Positions 30,978-40,045 of a stretch of DNA of 64,000 bases are shown piece by piece. The notes under the pieces were generated by a model. That model did not search any database and was not told where the DNA came from. It saw only the letters and a list, made by a program, of their open reading frames with translations. The position numbers were made by a program, and so were the translations under genes. Positions within the stretch are counted from its first letter, which is position 1. Each line of letters starts with the position of its first letter. The DNA is from Diplonema papillatum (Eukaryota; Euglenozoa; Diplonemea; Diplonemida; Diplonemidae): NCBI GenBank assembly GCA_030068145.1, contig JAPJBO010000271.1, positions 124,001 through 188,000 of the forward strand, written 5' to 3'.

Positions 30978-31507
30978 ACGGATTCCGGTTTTTGTGGACA
31001 CCCTTTCCACCCGCAGTTGCTGCCGATTCGGCCGTGGGGAGAAAGCTTGGCGGAAAGCTAGGCTTGCTCTCGGAACCCGTCTGAACCTGGCCGTCCTTCC
31101 TCGCTGCGGGAAGCTGCGCTTTCTTAGTGTGGTGGTGCTGTTGATGGAAGAAATGCGTGTTTCGCAGTATTAAAAACAGGGTGATCTCATCCAGACCGGT
31201 GACCGCAGTAGGTCTCTAGCCGATAGCGCAAGGGTACAACTAGAGGGCAGAATCAACGCAAACTCATTGTGACGTTCACTACGTAGCTATTATCTATCTA
31301 AGCTAAGGGTGCTCTGACTTTTTTTTTTGTTTCTGGTCCCCGGCCCCCCAAAAAATCTGTACGCACGCACGCAAAAAAAAAAAAAAAAATAGCCCAAAAA
31401 AACTAGGGCATATAAAGGCGTTTTTCTCTGAGCCTCTGCTTCATTAAGGCGTCACATCTGTCGTGGTTGACTCTGAGACTGCGATGTGGCGGGCACAGAC
31501 TCGTTGA
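30978..31507. other. Gene-free stretch
   Basis: Includes A- and T-runs near 31320-31390 and the word AATCTGTACGCACGC that recurs near 32404. Nothing else was recognised. Confidence 0.35.
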
Positions 31508-31920
31508 TCAACATTTTCGCAGGGTGCAGTCCACGTTGTCGACACAGATCACAGATCTTTGAATTCCGTTGTAGAATATCATCAGGTTCAAGGTCCACTC
31601 GACATGGGCAGTACAGGACATCCCTCCCTTAAACACGGATGACAGCTTGATCTCACTAGCATTGTCTCCCTCGCCCACTGTACTCGTAGCAGCCTCCTCA
31701 GGAAATGTCAATGTGCAATGTGTTTCCTCGATGAGTTGAGACAAGGCACCCTGGTGAAGCTTGGCTTGGGATACACTTGCCCGGAAGATTCCGCGAAAAC
31801 ACATTAGGCACTGAATAGGCTGGTGCAGATTCTGTATCTTGATGAAGGCCGATTGGTGCGCCTCGGGGCAGCGACGGTCTGAAGGTGTCCTCGTGACGGA
31901 TGTCAGCTTACATACTTAAA
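31508..31920 (-). CDS. Possible exon or gene fragment, unknown product
   Basis: The minus-strand frame is open from a stop just upstream of about 31910 to a stop at 31508, with an internal ATG at 31804 (98 aa). The content looks protein-like rather than repetitive (RRCPEAHQSAFIKIQ, HQPIQCLMCFRGIF, LIEETHCTLTFPEE). A Cys/His pattern (CPEAH...CLMC) could be a metal site. No family recognised. It may be one exon of a gene with 31962-32216, or transposon debris. Confidence 0.3.
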
Positions 31921-31961
31921 CACCCCCTCAAATCTTCCTCAGCAATTCTCTCCTATTTGGG

Positions 31962-32216
31962 CTACAAGTGTTGGGCACTCGAGGAGTCGACAATGAGAGG
32001 ACATCTTGTTGTTGTGTATCCTCGCAGCTCCGCAGGTTGACAAGGCGCGGGGATGAATTTGCTCCACCATGGGCCTTCCAGAGTTCCATACTTCTCCCGG
32101 ACGTACGCAAGAAGAGATGCCTGCTCGGCTGCGGTATCCTCATTTAATACAACCACGGGTTGTCTGCTGTATTGAGCGGTCCCAAGACGGGCTTTGATAG
32201 CCTCCAGAGCGTTCAT
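31962..32216 (-). CDS. Possible exon or small ORF, unknown product
   Basis: 84 aa from the ATG at 32216 (MNALEAIKARLGTAQYSRQP), with a plausible globular segment (EQASLLAYVREKYGTLEG, WWSKFIPAPC). No family recognised. It lies just upstream of the fragment at 31508-31920 on the same strand, so both may belong to one interrupted gene. Confidence 0.3.
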   Translation of the reverse strand: MNALEAIKARLGTAQYSRQPVVVLNEDTAAEQASLLAYVREKYGTLEGPWWSKFIPAPCQPAELRGYTTTRCPLIVDSSSAQHL

Positions 32217-32839
32217 ACAGCGTTCACAGCGTTATCTGTAGCTGTGGCCTGGTGCTGTTCTGGACACACTGAGAGCGCGTGCTTTAGAACCCTTCCACAG
32301 CACGACGAGACACAGGCGAACCGACCAGTTTGTAACGTAGTGGTCACTTCTTGTGCAAATTATCTTTTTCTTGGATTATCTTTTTTTTTCGACGGTTCTC
32401 AGAAATCTGTACGCACGCGGCATGGATTGACAAACTCCTTTTCAGAAGTTGTTGGATTTGCCCATTTTTTTTTCACATCTTGAAGAAAAAAAAAGATCTT
32501 GAAATTTTGTGAAAAAACGTCAAGGTAGTAGTGCAGTTTCTGTGCTTTAATAGTTGCTCACACGGCCAACAAAGCTGGGTGAGGGCTCCGCAAACGCGGT
32601 GAGAAGACCCGCCGACATGGCACGACCCCCTTCTGCGGACAACGACGTTCACCCGTGAGCCGCCCCCGCAGCTCGACCCATCTGCTGTTACGTAGACACC
32701 GACTATGTGCGCAATGCGTTGCTCAGGGTAGTAATGAACAGACGGAACGCTCGGATGGAATGATGCAAGTGCGTAAACACCACAGGAGAAAAAGTACATG
32801 TGCGCCGGTAAGGCGAGACTAAAGGCATCAGTTAAAGTT
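32217..32839. other. Unassigned stretch
   Basis: A- and T-rich runs near 32380-32520. At 32528-32550 (+ strand) the word GCAGTTTCTGTGCTTTAA resembles the spliced-leader 3' end but is imperfect. A minus-strand frame at 32473-32868 contains FFSCGVYALASFH but has no start or context that would support a gene. Confidence 0.3.
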
Positions 32840-33036
32840 CGGGAAACCGTAAAGTTCGGGCGAAGCAAAGTTCGGGCGATGTCTAAGTTCTGGACCAGAA
32901 TCTGGTAGACTGACTCAAATTACCCAAGGGGACCCAAAAGCCACGAGATATTGAGAAACTCGGCAAAAAAACGCAAATGTCGGGCACATTAGACCCCGAA
33001 ACCCAAACTGCTGCCTCTACGCGCAAAGCGCAGCAC

Positions 33037-33090
33037 ATTTTAGAGTGAAAGTTCGCTTGAAACTCCGGGGCACTTTTTATAGCGTCATTC
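33037..33090 (+). repeat. Dispersed repeat (AAAGTTCGCTTGA family), copy 2
   Basis: TTTTAGAGTGAAAGTTCGCT, TGAAACTCCGGGG. Matches 23420-23476 and 36797-36860. Confidence 0.6.
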
Positions 33091-33281
33091 CAACGGTCTC
33101 CATAACAGAAAGTTTTCTCCCTGGAAATGACACCGTGATATCGCCCGAACTTTGCTTCACCAGAACTGAGCTTCGCCCGAACTTTGCTTTTGCATCACCA
33201 CAACTTAGCAACTTGGTTTCGCCCGAACTTTGCTGCTTTAAGAACTTTACAAACCCCGTAAATCATTGTCGACCGGAAAAG

Positions 33282-33350
33282 TGCCTCGCCCGGGTTCGAA
33301 CCCGGGACCTCCAGCCGTGAAGGCTTGCGCTGTTCACTCTGCCGCTCAGT
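33282..33350 (-). pseudogene. tRNA-like SINE head
   Basis: A-box-like GCGGCAGAGTG and a perfect B box GGTTCGAACCC within a CCGGG/CCCGG T-arm. The anticodon-stem region reads CAAGC-CTTCACG-GCTGG. The 5' side does not pair with the CGAGGCA acceptor side, so it is not a functional tRNA gene. It can still serve as an RNA polymerase III promoter. Confidence 0.6.
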
Positions 33351-33707
33351 TCTGGTAGACTGACTCACGTTACCCAAAGGGACCCAAATACCGCGAGTTA
33401 TTGAGAAACTCTGCAAAAAACGCAAATTTCGGGCATGATAGACCCCGAAAACCAACAACCCCCGAAAATCATTTTCGACCGGAAAAGTGCCTCGCCCGGG
33501 TGTCCTCGGCCGCGGGCCTTCAGGCCTGAATTGTGCGGCAAATACCCGGTGCCGAGTCACGGATCGAGAAAAACCCGGAGCGGGGGAAATGGACTACTAG
33601 AAAAACGCGTACGACGGTAGGCTAAAAAAGTGTCCCCGGGCTTCGCCCCCGACCCCCTAAAAAGTGGGGTTGGCTCGACAGAGCTATTAGCATATCCTCG
33701 TCTCGGA

Positions 33708-34288
33708 ATGTCCGATTCCACTGATTCCGACTCACTGATTCGAAATCCGCTGGCTCCGTGGCAACAACAGATTTCGTCGCGGACCCGGAGCCCGATCACG
33801 AGCCTGAGGCTCGTGCAGGCCCGATGAATCTTGAGGACCGTAACCTCGATGAGATGCCGGAGGCCGCAAAGCTCTTTTATGGCAAAACCCATCGCATGTA
33901 TATGCGAAGGGGTAAGAAGCAGTGTCTGCAGGATGCTCTGACACGTGCTTTAGTCACAAAGAAGTGGAGTGACACTGCATCGGAGGTAGCAGACAAACTT
34001 GCCCGTTTCGAAATGAAGCGGAAACGCGAGCAGGGTGGAGAGAGCAGCGTGTGTGTCGAATCAACCCAAGCTGAGAAGCGTTGTCGGCTTGTTCAGTCTG
34101 TTGCCTTACCTACATGTGAAACTGGACAAGGTTATAGTCAACCAGAACCGAAAAAGGATTCCGGGTGCTACGGTGGCCGTGCACGTTCTTGGGCGCGTGC
34201 CTCGTGTTGGGCGGGTGTTTTGTACCCCGTGAAGTTCTTTTCTGGTGCAATCCGACGAGACTGGCGCCGAGTTTTGTCTCACTGCTGA
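33708..34288 (+). pseudogene. Possible gene remnant between inverted SINE copies
   Basis: An ATG at 33708 opens MSDSTDSDSLIRNPLAP, after which the sensible frame shifts by one base to DFVADPEPDHEPEARAGPMN (ATG at 33824) and a charged helical segment (LFYGKTHRMYMRRGKKQC, SEVADKLARFEMKRKREQ). The frame ends at 34288 with low-quality sequence. It is the only substantial + strand coding candidate and sits between SINE clusters in opposite orientation, so a mobile-element origin is possible. Family not recognised. Confidence 0.3.
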
Positions 34289-34530
34289 TTTCCTTAGGCT
34301 GCAACCTCAGGGAGAGGCAACGACAGGCGCAATTCTCCTCAAAAAGGACCACACACCCCCACTCACAAGGACAACGCACAGTCACTATTTTTCGAGACTG
34401 GAGGTCCTATGAACATGCAATGTGAATAGCCTCTATTCGAGCCAACCCCACTTTTCTCCAGTAAAAAAGTGTATTGTTTTTGGACTGGATAATAGTGCGG
34501 AGCAAGCTTTTTTTTACCCTTCCGAAAGGT

Positions 34531-34600
34531 ATGCGGGTGGCAGAGTGATCGGGTGTCGGCCTTCAGGCCGGTAGGCCCGGGTTCGAACCCCGCCCATGAC
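34531..34600 (+). pseudogene. tRNA-like SINE head
   Basis: A box TGGCAGAGTG and B box GGTTCGAACCC with good spacing. The middle is a self-complementary CGGCC-TTCA-GGCCG. The acceptor ends (ATGCGGG / CCCGCCCAT) pair only partly. Head of the SINE at 34531-34725. Confidence 0.6.
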
Positions 34601-34725
34601 ATTTTCCCGGTCGAAGATAGTTTTCGAGGTTTGTTGCGTTTCGGGGTCTAATGTGCCCGAAAGTTGCGTTTTTTGCGGAGTTTCTCAGTATCTCGCGGTA
34701 TTTGGCTTACCCCGGGTGAGTCGGG
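34531..34725 (+). mobile_element. tRNA-derived SINE, complete copy
   Basis: The tRNA-like head is followed by ATTTTCCCGGTCGAAGATAG, GTTTCGGGGTCTAATGTGCC, TTTTTTGCGGAGTTTCTCAG and TCTCGCGGTATTTGGC, ending GGGTGAGTCGGG. It is tailed by a G/C-rich run and then a 16-bp minisatellite. Confidence 0.7.
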
Positions 34726-34769
34726 GGGGGTCCGGGGGGGCCTCCCCCCCGGGTACTGGCGCCACCAGA

Positions 34770-35226
34770 ACCCGAACTTTGCTTCGCCCGAACTTAGCTT
34801 CGCCCGAACTTTGCTTTTCCCAGAACTTTGTTTCGCCCGAACTTAGCTTCGCCCGAACTTTGCTTCCCCAGAACTTTGTTTCGCCCGAACTTAGCTTCGC
34901 CCGAACTTTGCTTCACCAGAACTTTGCTTCACCCGAACTTAGCTTCACCCGAACTTAGCTTCGCCCGAACTTTGTTTCGCCCGATCTTAGCTTCACCAGA
35001 ACTTTGCTTCACCCGAACTTTGCTTCCCCCAGAACTTAGCTTCGCCCGGACTTTGTTTCGCCCGAACTTAGCTTCACCCGAACTTTGCTTCGCCCGAACT
35101 TTGCTTCACCAGAACTTAGCTTCGCCCGAACTTTGCTTCCCCAGAACTTTGCTCACCCGAACTTAGCTTCGCCCGAACTTTGCTTCACCAGAACTAGCCC
35201 GAACTTAGCTTCGCCCGAACTTTGCT
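34770..35226 (+). repeat. 16-bp minisatellite tail of the SINE
   Basis: Nearly 30 imperfect units of CCGAACTTTGCTTCGC (variants CCGAACTTAGCTTCGC, CAGAACTTTGCTTCAC). The array starts right at the ACCAGAAC end of the SINE body, as also seen in the minus-strand cluster at 32840-33550. Periodic SPELCFARTL-type frames here are artefacts. Confidence 0.9.
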
Positions 35227-36012
35227 GTTCCTTAACTGCTGCCTCCAGTCTCGCCACGCGCCGGCCTTAGCCGAGCGCACGTACTTTACAAAAGTTCAAG
35301 ATCTTTCTTTTTTCTTTTTTACACAAAGATGTAAGAAAGAAGTAGTTAATTTTGAAAAACATGTGGAAAAATGCAAAGATCTTTGTAAATCCATGGACGC
35401 GGGACCAGAAACAAAAAAAAAAGTCAGAGCACCCTAAAAGCAAAAAGCAAAAAGATTTTCCCCGCCAGCCAGCCCACAGGAAGCTGAAGGTTTGTTCGTA
35501 ATGCCTAGTGGAATTCCCTCGATGAATCGCAAGACTTACCTGGCTACCATGCCAGCAAATGGCTGAATGGCTGTTCATCAGCGACGGTTGAACTAGCGGC
35601 TTTCTGACAGTCTTTACCTGTGACACAAGCAAGGATATCGGCCGATAGGAGCCTGTGCTCTCGTTCATTCGGAAACGCGAAGGCCAAAACAAAATCGAAG
35701 GGTTGAGCAAGCTCAACACGTCTAAAGTCCACCCCGCTCACGGTTGTCTTGCACACGAGTGGCGGCCGAGAGCGGGAAAGGGCTTGGAAAGACTCGAAGA
35801 AGAACGGGGGACAAAACATTTCTATTTTTTTTTTTCTTCTCTCTTTCTCCGCTTTTTCTTTCTGAGTTTCTCTTTTTCTCTTTTTTTTTTTTTTTGCTGT
35901 GCGTGCGTCTCTTGTCTTTGATTGATATTTGAACACCGTCCACCTGCCTCCGTACTACTACCGGGGGGGGGCGCTCACTGATCATTCTATTGTGTGGGTA
36001 TCCCCCTGAGCG
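35227..36012. other. Unassigned stretch
   Basis: A-rich and T-rich runs and chance frames. No supported gene. Confidence 0.35.
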
Positions 36013-36063
36013 TGACTCCCTGCACTGTGAGGTCCAGATCCACACCCAAAAAGCGGGTGTGCG
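36013..36063. mobile_element. Foldback/MITE fragment
   Basis: TGAGGTCCAGATCCACACCC and AAAAAGCGGGTGTGCG: one end and half of the internal hairpin of the family at 37340-37516. Confidence 0.5.
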
Positions 36064-36081
36064 CGTGTAGGTGCTCATACA

Positions 36082-36359
36082 AAAATACTCGACGTGGCTG
36101 ATTTGACTCCGAATGGAAGGGAGAGGTTGAAAGGGGCAAATACAATACAAACACAGTCTAATTTGTTCTTCGCTTACACCACCGTGTGTTTTCTCACTCA
36201 GGACTTTGACCTGTTGCGTTTGTGTGACTTGTCGTGTAGGGGTAGACCCGCATGACCTCATGTCCGTTCCAACACGTGGTTCGGTGGTTACAGCACTTGG
36301 GATCTCTGTCTGGCAGCACCGTCGAGCATTTCCTTCCAAGCTGGCGCTTAAAAAAAAAA
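36082..36359 (+). mobile_element. SINE-A copy with poly(A) tail
   Basis: AAAATACTCGACGTGGCTGA start, complete internal blocks, GCATTTCCTTCCAAGCTGGC then GCTTA10. Confidence 0.8.
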
Positions 36360-37339
36360 GTGCGAAACGAACTATTTTATGGATTGTCAGAAAGAAAGTT
36401 TCTGGATGTGGGGGCTTGCAGTGATAAACGACGTAGCGCCGTTGGCTTCGTCTTTTCTTTCGTTGTTCCAGAAATGGGAAGGTAACATTTAAACAGCGAT
36501 TTCTTCATTAAGACGGACGATCAGACAGACGAGACATAGTTGCGGGGCTCGCCTAAAGCCTTCTTTGTCGCGCGAGTCGACGAGCCGCAGCTCTTGGCAG
36601 TTGGAAAGAAGAGGCTGCTTTAGTTTTCATTCTTCCAGGGACTTACCCAGGAAATCCAGGTTGGAGAAAAGAATTCGCCCTGCACCGCTTCCTCTCGTTT
36701 TACTTACCTGTTGTTGTTGGTTTTCCCTCTGGGTACCTTGGGACTACAGGTAGCACACAGCCGAAGACACACGTACGTGGTACGAGCGTTTCTGGCTTTT
36801 TGGAGTGAAAAAAGCTCGCTTGAAACTCTGGGGGTTTAAAGTCTCCGGGTGACCCCCGTCACCACGGGAAGAGAGAGAGAGAGAGAGACGAGTTAGAGTG
36901 CAGGGACCATCTCTCCGAGGAGTATCCGGTCGCCACTACTATCCCGTACTACTACGGCGGGCGCAAGTCGTCGCCGGGAAGACATCCTTCGCGATTTTCC
37001 GTCCCAGGGGGTGCCTTCCCCCTTGGAAGAATCCCTGATTCTTCGTTTTTTCACAGGGAGGTAAGGCGGGGACAACCCCCCCCTCGTTGCTGGGAAGGGT
37101 GTCCTGCTCAGCACAAACTCAAGAGATCAAGTCAACATATTCCCCGCAGCATGTGTTCGTTGAGTGCGTCTACGCCGGGCACTCAACCCAGAGTCCTCGA
37201 GAACGTTGCAAACTGTCGGCAGGACACCAATACTGCGAATTGCCACCTTGAGACACCCGAAAGAAGCCTTTCGAGCACCCGCTCGTGCACGGTACAGCAG
37301 GGGAAAAGAAACAAGAAAAGAAGAGCTGAGTGATACTCA
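36360..37339. other. Gene-free stretch
   Basis: Contains a dispersed repeat at 36797-36860 and a short GA run near 36870-36890. No supported gene. Confidence 0.35.
36797..36860 (+). repeat. Dispersed repeat (AAAGTTCGCTTGA family), copy 3
   Basis: TTTTTGGAGTGAAAAAAGCT, CGCTTGAAACTCTGGGGG, TTTAAAGTCTCCGGGTGAC. Best match to 23420-23476. Confidence 0.6.
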
Positions 37340-37516
37340 GTGAGGTCCAGCCTCAAGAGGCTGGAGTTAAAAAGAGGGTGTGCCCGAGTCACACCCGAAA
37401 AGCGGGTGTGCTACAACCAACACGCGTGCAGATCCACACCCGAAAAGCAAGCGTGACACCGGCTTTTTAATTCCAGCTCTAACTCCAGCTTCTGAGGCTG
37501 GACTCCACCGTGTAGA
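37340..37516. mobile_element. Foldback/MITE-like element, best copy
   Basis: Terminal inverted repeats: left GTGAGGTCCAGCCTCAAGAG then GCTGGAGTTAA. Right, read backwards, CACGGTGGAGTCCAGCCTCA then GAAGCTGGAGTTA. Inside are the hairpin CACACCCGAAAAGCGGGTGTG and a second CACACCCGAAAAGCAAGCGTG. About 177 bp, non-coding. Related copies: 20068-20257, 24575-25014, 36013-36063 and 41387-41467. Confidence 0.75.
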
Positions 37517-38544
37517 GGATCGGCACTTTGCCACAAAATGCCCCCACCCCACCTCCCCCGGGTCGGCGCGGCTATTGCAGTTGTTTGTTTGGGAACCGGC
37601 CGCTTGTGAGCACTCGCCACCGGGAGGTGACGCTGCTGTGGACCCGTTTGATCCAGCTGCTGCTGGCCCAAAAACGGGAAAATAGAGGGGTTGCCGGGTG
37701 TTGGAACGCAGAGTGCGGTGCCCACAAACGCAACAAAGCCTCGTCGGTGCCACTGGCGGTGAAGTGACGAGCTCGCTCGAGAGTTCAGCCTCTCGGCAAC
37801 CGCTAGCACCTGCCCCTGCGGGTGGCCCGGCTGATGATGAATCTGGAGCCCGTGCCTATTCACGTTGCCTCGCACGCAAACGCCAGACGCATCGTCGAAT
37901 GGCAGCGCGAAGTGAACCCATGGAGAGCGGGTACGAAGCCATGTTGCAGCAGGGTCAGGGTTCTTGCAAGTGCTCATATATAACTAAGATTCAGAAGGTG
38001 GGCAAGAGTAGGAGGGTCTCTCGCAACCGCTGGGCAAGCAAATCCCTTCGACGCAGAAGGGGGGAGCTCCCGCTGAGGAAACAAACCCCCTGCCACCTCA
38101 TATCAAAAACCCGAAACCCCAAGCCGTGTCACACGCGCGGGGAGCGTCTCACGTTTGTCACCTGCTGATCATGAGGTTTACACAGCGCACAGCACCGGTG
38201 GGCCAGCGTTGGATTGTGTTGGCTTCTGGTCAGATCTGTTCTCACGTTACTCGTAGACGTAGGTATCGGAAGTCGCCGAATTGGATACGACAGCGGATCG
38301 GCCAACTTAAAGACACGGTAGCTGCGACGGTCCCCTCTGAAGCCGTCGGGAAGGCGAAGCCTGAAAGTGTTGACTTGCCAGGACCTTGGTGGGTCTGGCT
38401 TTCTGGAAGGAGCCCAGAACATTGATATTTCAGTCATATGGAACATGGTGTTCCCGGACAGTCATGCCGGAAAAGCTGGCCAAGAGACGTGACTGACCCG
38501 TGCGGCTGTACCTTCTGTTTTTTTGCCGAGGTGGCTGGGACAGG
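37517..38544. other. Unassigned stretch, possibly decayed coding
   Basis: Both strands carry moderately long frames (+ 37698-38168; - 37411-37977) without recognisable domains or proper ATG starts. I do not call a gene. Confidence 0.3.
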
Positions 38545-38836
38545 AAAATACTCGACGTAGCTGCTATGACTCCGGGGAAATATAGGGGTAGAGCCTACCG
38601 TAGAGGGACAAAAACAATATACCCCAATCTGATTTGTTCTTCGCTTACACCACCGTGTGTTGTTTTTCAACTCAGGACCGTTTCCCCCTGTTGTGTTTGT
38701 GTGTCTTGTCGTGCAGGGGTAGACCCGCATGATCTCGCGTCCTACACGTGTTCGGTGGTTACAGCACTTGGGGGATCCCTTCGGTTCTTTGTCTGCAGCT
38801 TCGTCGAGCATTTCCTTCCAAGCTAGCACTCGTGTA
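38545..38836 (+). mobile_element. SINE-A, diverged copy
   Basis: GAAAATACTCGACGTAGCTG start, CAATCTGATTTGTTCTTCGC, GTAGACCCGCATGATCTCG, GCATTTCCTTCCAAGCTAGC end. Tail reduced to TGTAAATCAAAAA. Confidence 0.75.
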
Positions 38837-39819
38837 AATCAAAAAGCGTCACTTGTTCTCACCACGTAGGGGCAGTTGGTTTCTTCGCCGGTTCGCTGGG
38901 AGTTGCGTGGGTTTGTGGGTTCCCGTTGGTGCGGGCATACATTTATTTTACTTTCGTTTCTGACAGTCCCCGTGTGGGCGTACAGACTCTTTTTTCCTTC
39001 ATATTTTCGCTTTTTGGTACGTCGCGTACGTTACAATTTAGACAACAAAAACGGGGCAGCTACAATCGACAAATGATACTTTTTTTTTGTGGTTGTTTTC
39101 GGAAGCTCACGTGAGCCTCCTTCTAGGGAAAGTAGCAGGAGATGAGAGACTAGTTGAAGGACGGCTCTTGGGTGCTGGGGGACCACCGACGAGTCCGGAA
39201 ACAGGAGTGTTGAGGGAACGTGCTCGAGGTAAAGTTATTCTCGCCGAGTTGAACCTTGCCTTGCTGGACTGGTACGCGCCTTCGAGCTGCGCGTTGGATT
39301 AGTAATACTCTTGAGATGGGCCAATACAACAGAGGGGTCCAGTTGTCATGACAGAGGGGTCTACTTACTAAGACAGAGAGGTTTAGTCCAGTTGAGATAG
39401 GGGTCTAATCATTGGACTAATAATAGTGCCCTCGTTTTCGACTGACAACGCAGTGCAGTTGCATCCTTCGGAGCGGGCGAGGTGTTCTGTTGTGACGGTC
39501 CGATGTCCTGCTCCAGCCTCTTTGTGGTGTGTGCACTCCCCTCCAAGGATTTCGCAAAAGCTTGGCTCGGCGGAAACGGAATAGGTTTCTGCTTCACAAG
39601 TGGGGTAGCAACAAGAAGAAAGAGAGAGCAGCGTTTTCCACGATAGAAAAATTCGAAGGATCCCGTGTCCAAATTGCCCGCTGTCATTCCCGCACACTAA
39701 GTCCAGCCACGGTTTCTCCACAAACGGTGAAGATGAAAAGACGTGCCACCACATCGGCAGCAGGGCGCGATCTTCGCGATGTGTTCTGGTCGCAAACTGG
39801 GCGAGCCGCACAGTCCACA
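38837..39819. other. Gene-free stretch
   Basis: Contains a short imperfect repeat near 39325-39420 (GACAGAGGGGTC, GACAGAGAGGTTTAG, ATAGGGGTCTAAT). No supported gene. Confidence 0.35.
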
Positions 39820-40045
39820 AAAAATACTCGAGAGGCTGCCTTGTGCTTACTTCGAAGGAGGCTAGAGGAGGAGAAACAATACAACTACAAAGTGGGTCTT
39901 TTTTGTTGAACGCCTACGCCCGCCACTAAACCCAGACTCACCTGTGTTTCGTGTGGGCTACAGCACATTTACCTCCTTTGATCTTTTGCAGCTGGCAGCC
40001 TCCTCAAGTATTTCCTACAAAGCAAGTGCTTATACAAAAGAAAAA
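39820..40045 (+). mobile_element. SINE-B, full length
   Basis: AAAATACTCGAGAGGCTGCC start, TACAAAGTGGGTCTTTTTTG, GTTGAACGCCTACGCCCGCC, TATTTCCTACAAAGCAAGTG-CTTATAC end with an A-rich tail. Confidence 0.8.

Larger units (their letters stand above)
32840..33550 (-). mobile_element. tRNA-derived SINE cluster (two to three copies)
   Basis: In minus orientation: a degenerate tRNA-like head (33545-33487), the body (GTTTTCGGGGTCTA, GTTTTTTGCAGAGTTTCTC, ATAACTCGCGGTATTTGGG) and the end GTGAGTCAGTCTACCAGAAC. This is joined head-to-tail to a second tRNA-like head (33350-33282) and body start. Then come short 16-bp CCGAACTT-type repeats, a third body (about 33010-32890) and more 16-bp repeats. Matches the + strand copy at 34531-34725. 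Confidence 0.7.

Noticed and set aside
32473..32868. Minus-strand ORF with SCGVYALASFH resembling a cysteine-protease box
   Set aside because: Only one short motif-like word, no His/Asp partners, no proper start. Too weak to call.
33282..33350. Functional tRNA gene (anticodon loop CTTCACG)
   Set aside because: The acceptor strands do not pair, and the unit is embedded in a SINE with a second copy. It is a tRNA-derived SINE head.
34531..34600. Functional tRNA gene
   Set aside because: A and B boxes are good, but the anticodon arm is a 4-nt-loop palindrome and the acceptor is imperfect. SINE head.
34780..35270. Periodic SPELCFARTL-type protein
   Set aside because: Created by the 16-bp minisatellite read in all three frames.
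35297..35437. Small zinc-finger-like peptide (RCKKEVVNFEKHVEKC)
   Set aside because: AT-rich, no start codon or supporting exon context, and incomplete ligand spacing.
37411..38168. Overlapping frames on both strands resembling a gene
   Set aside because: No ATG-led frame with recognisable content. Neither strand is clearly favoured.
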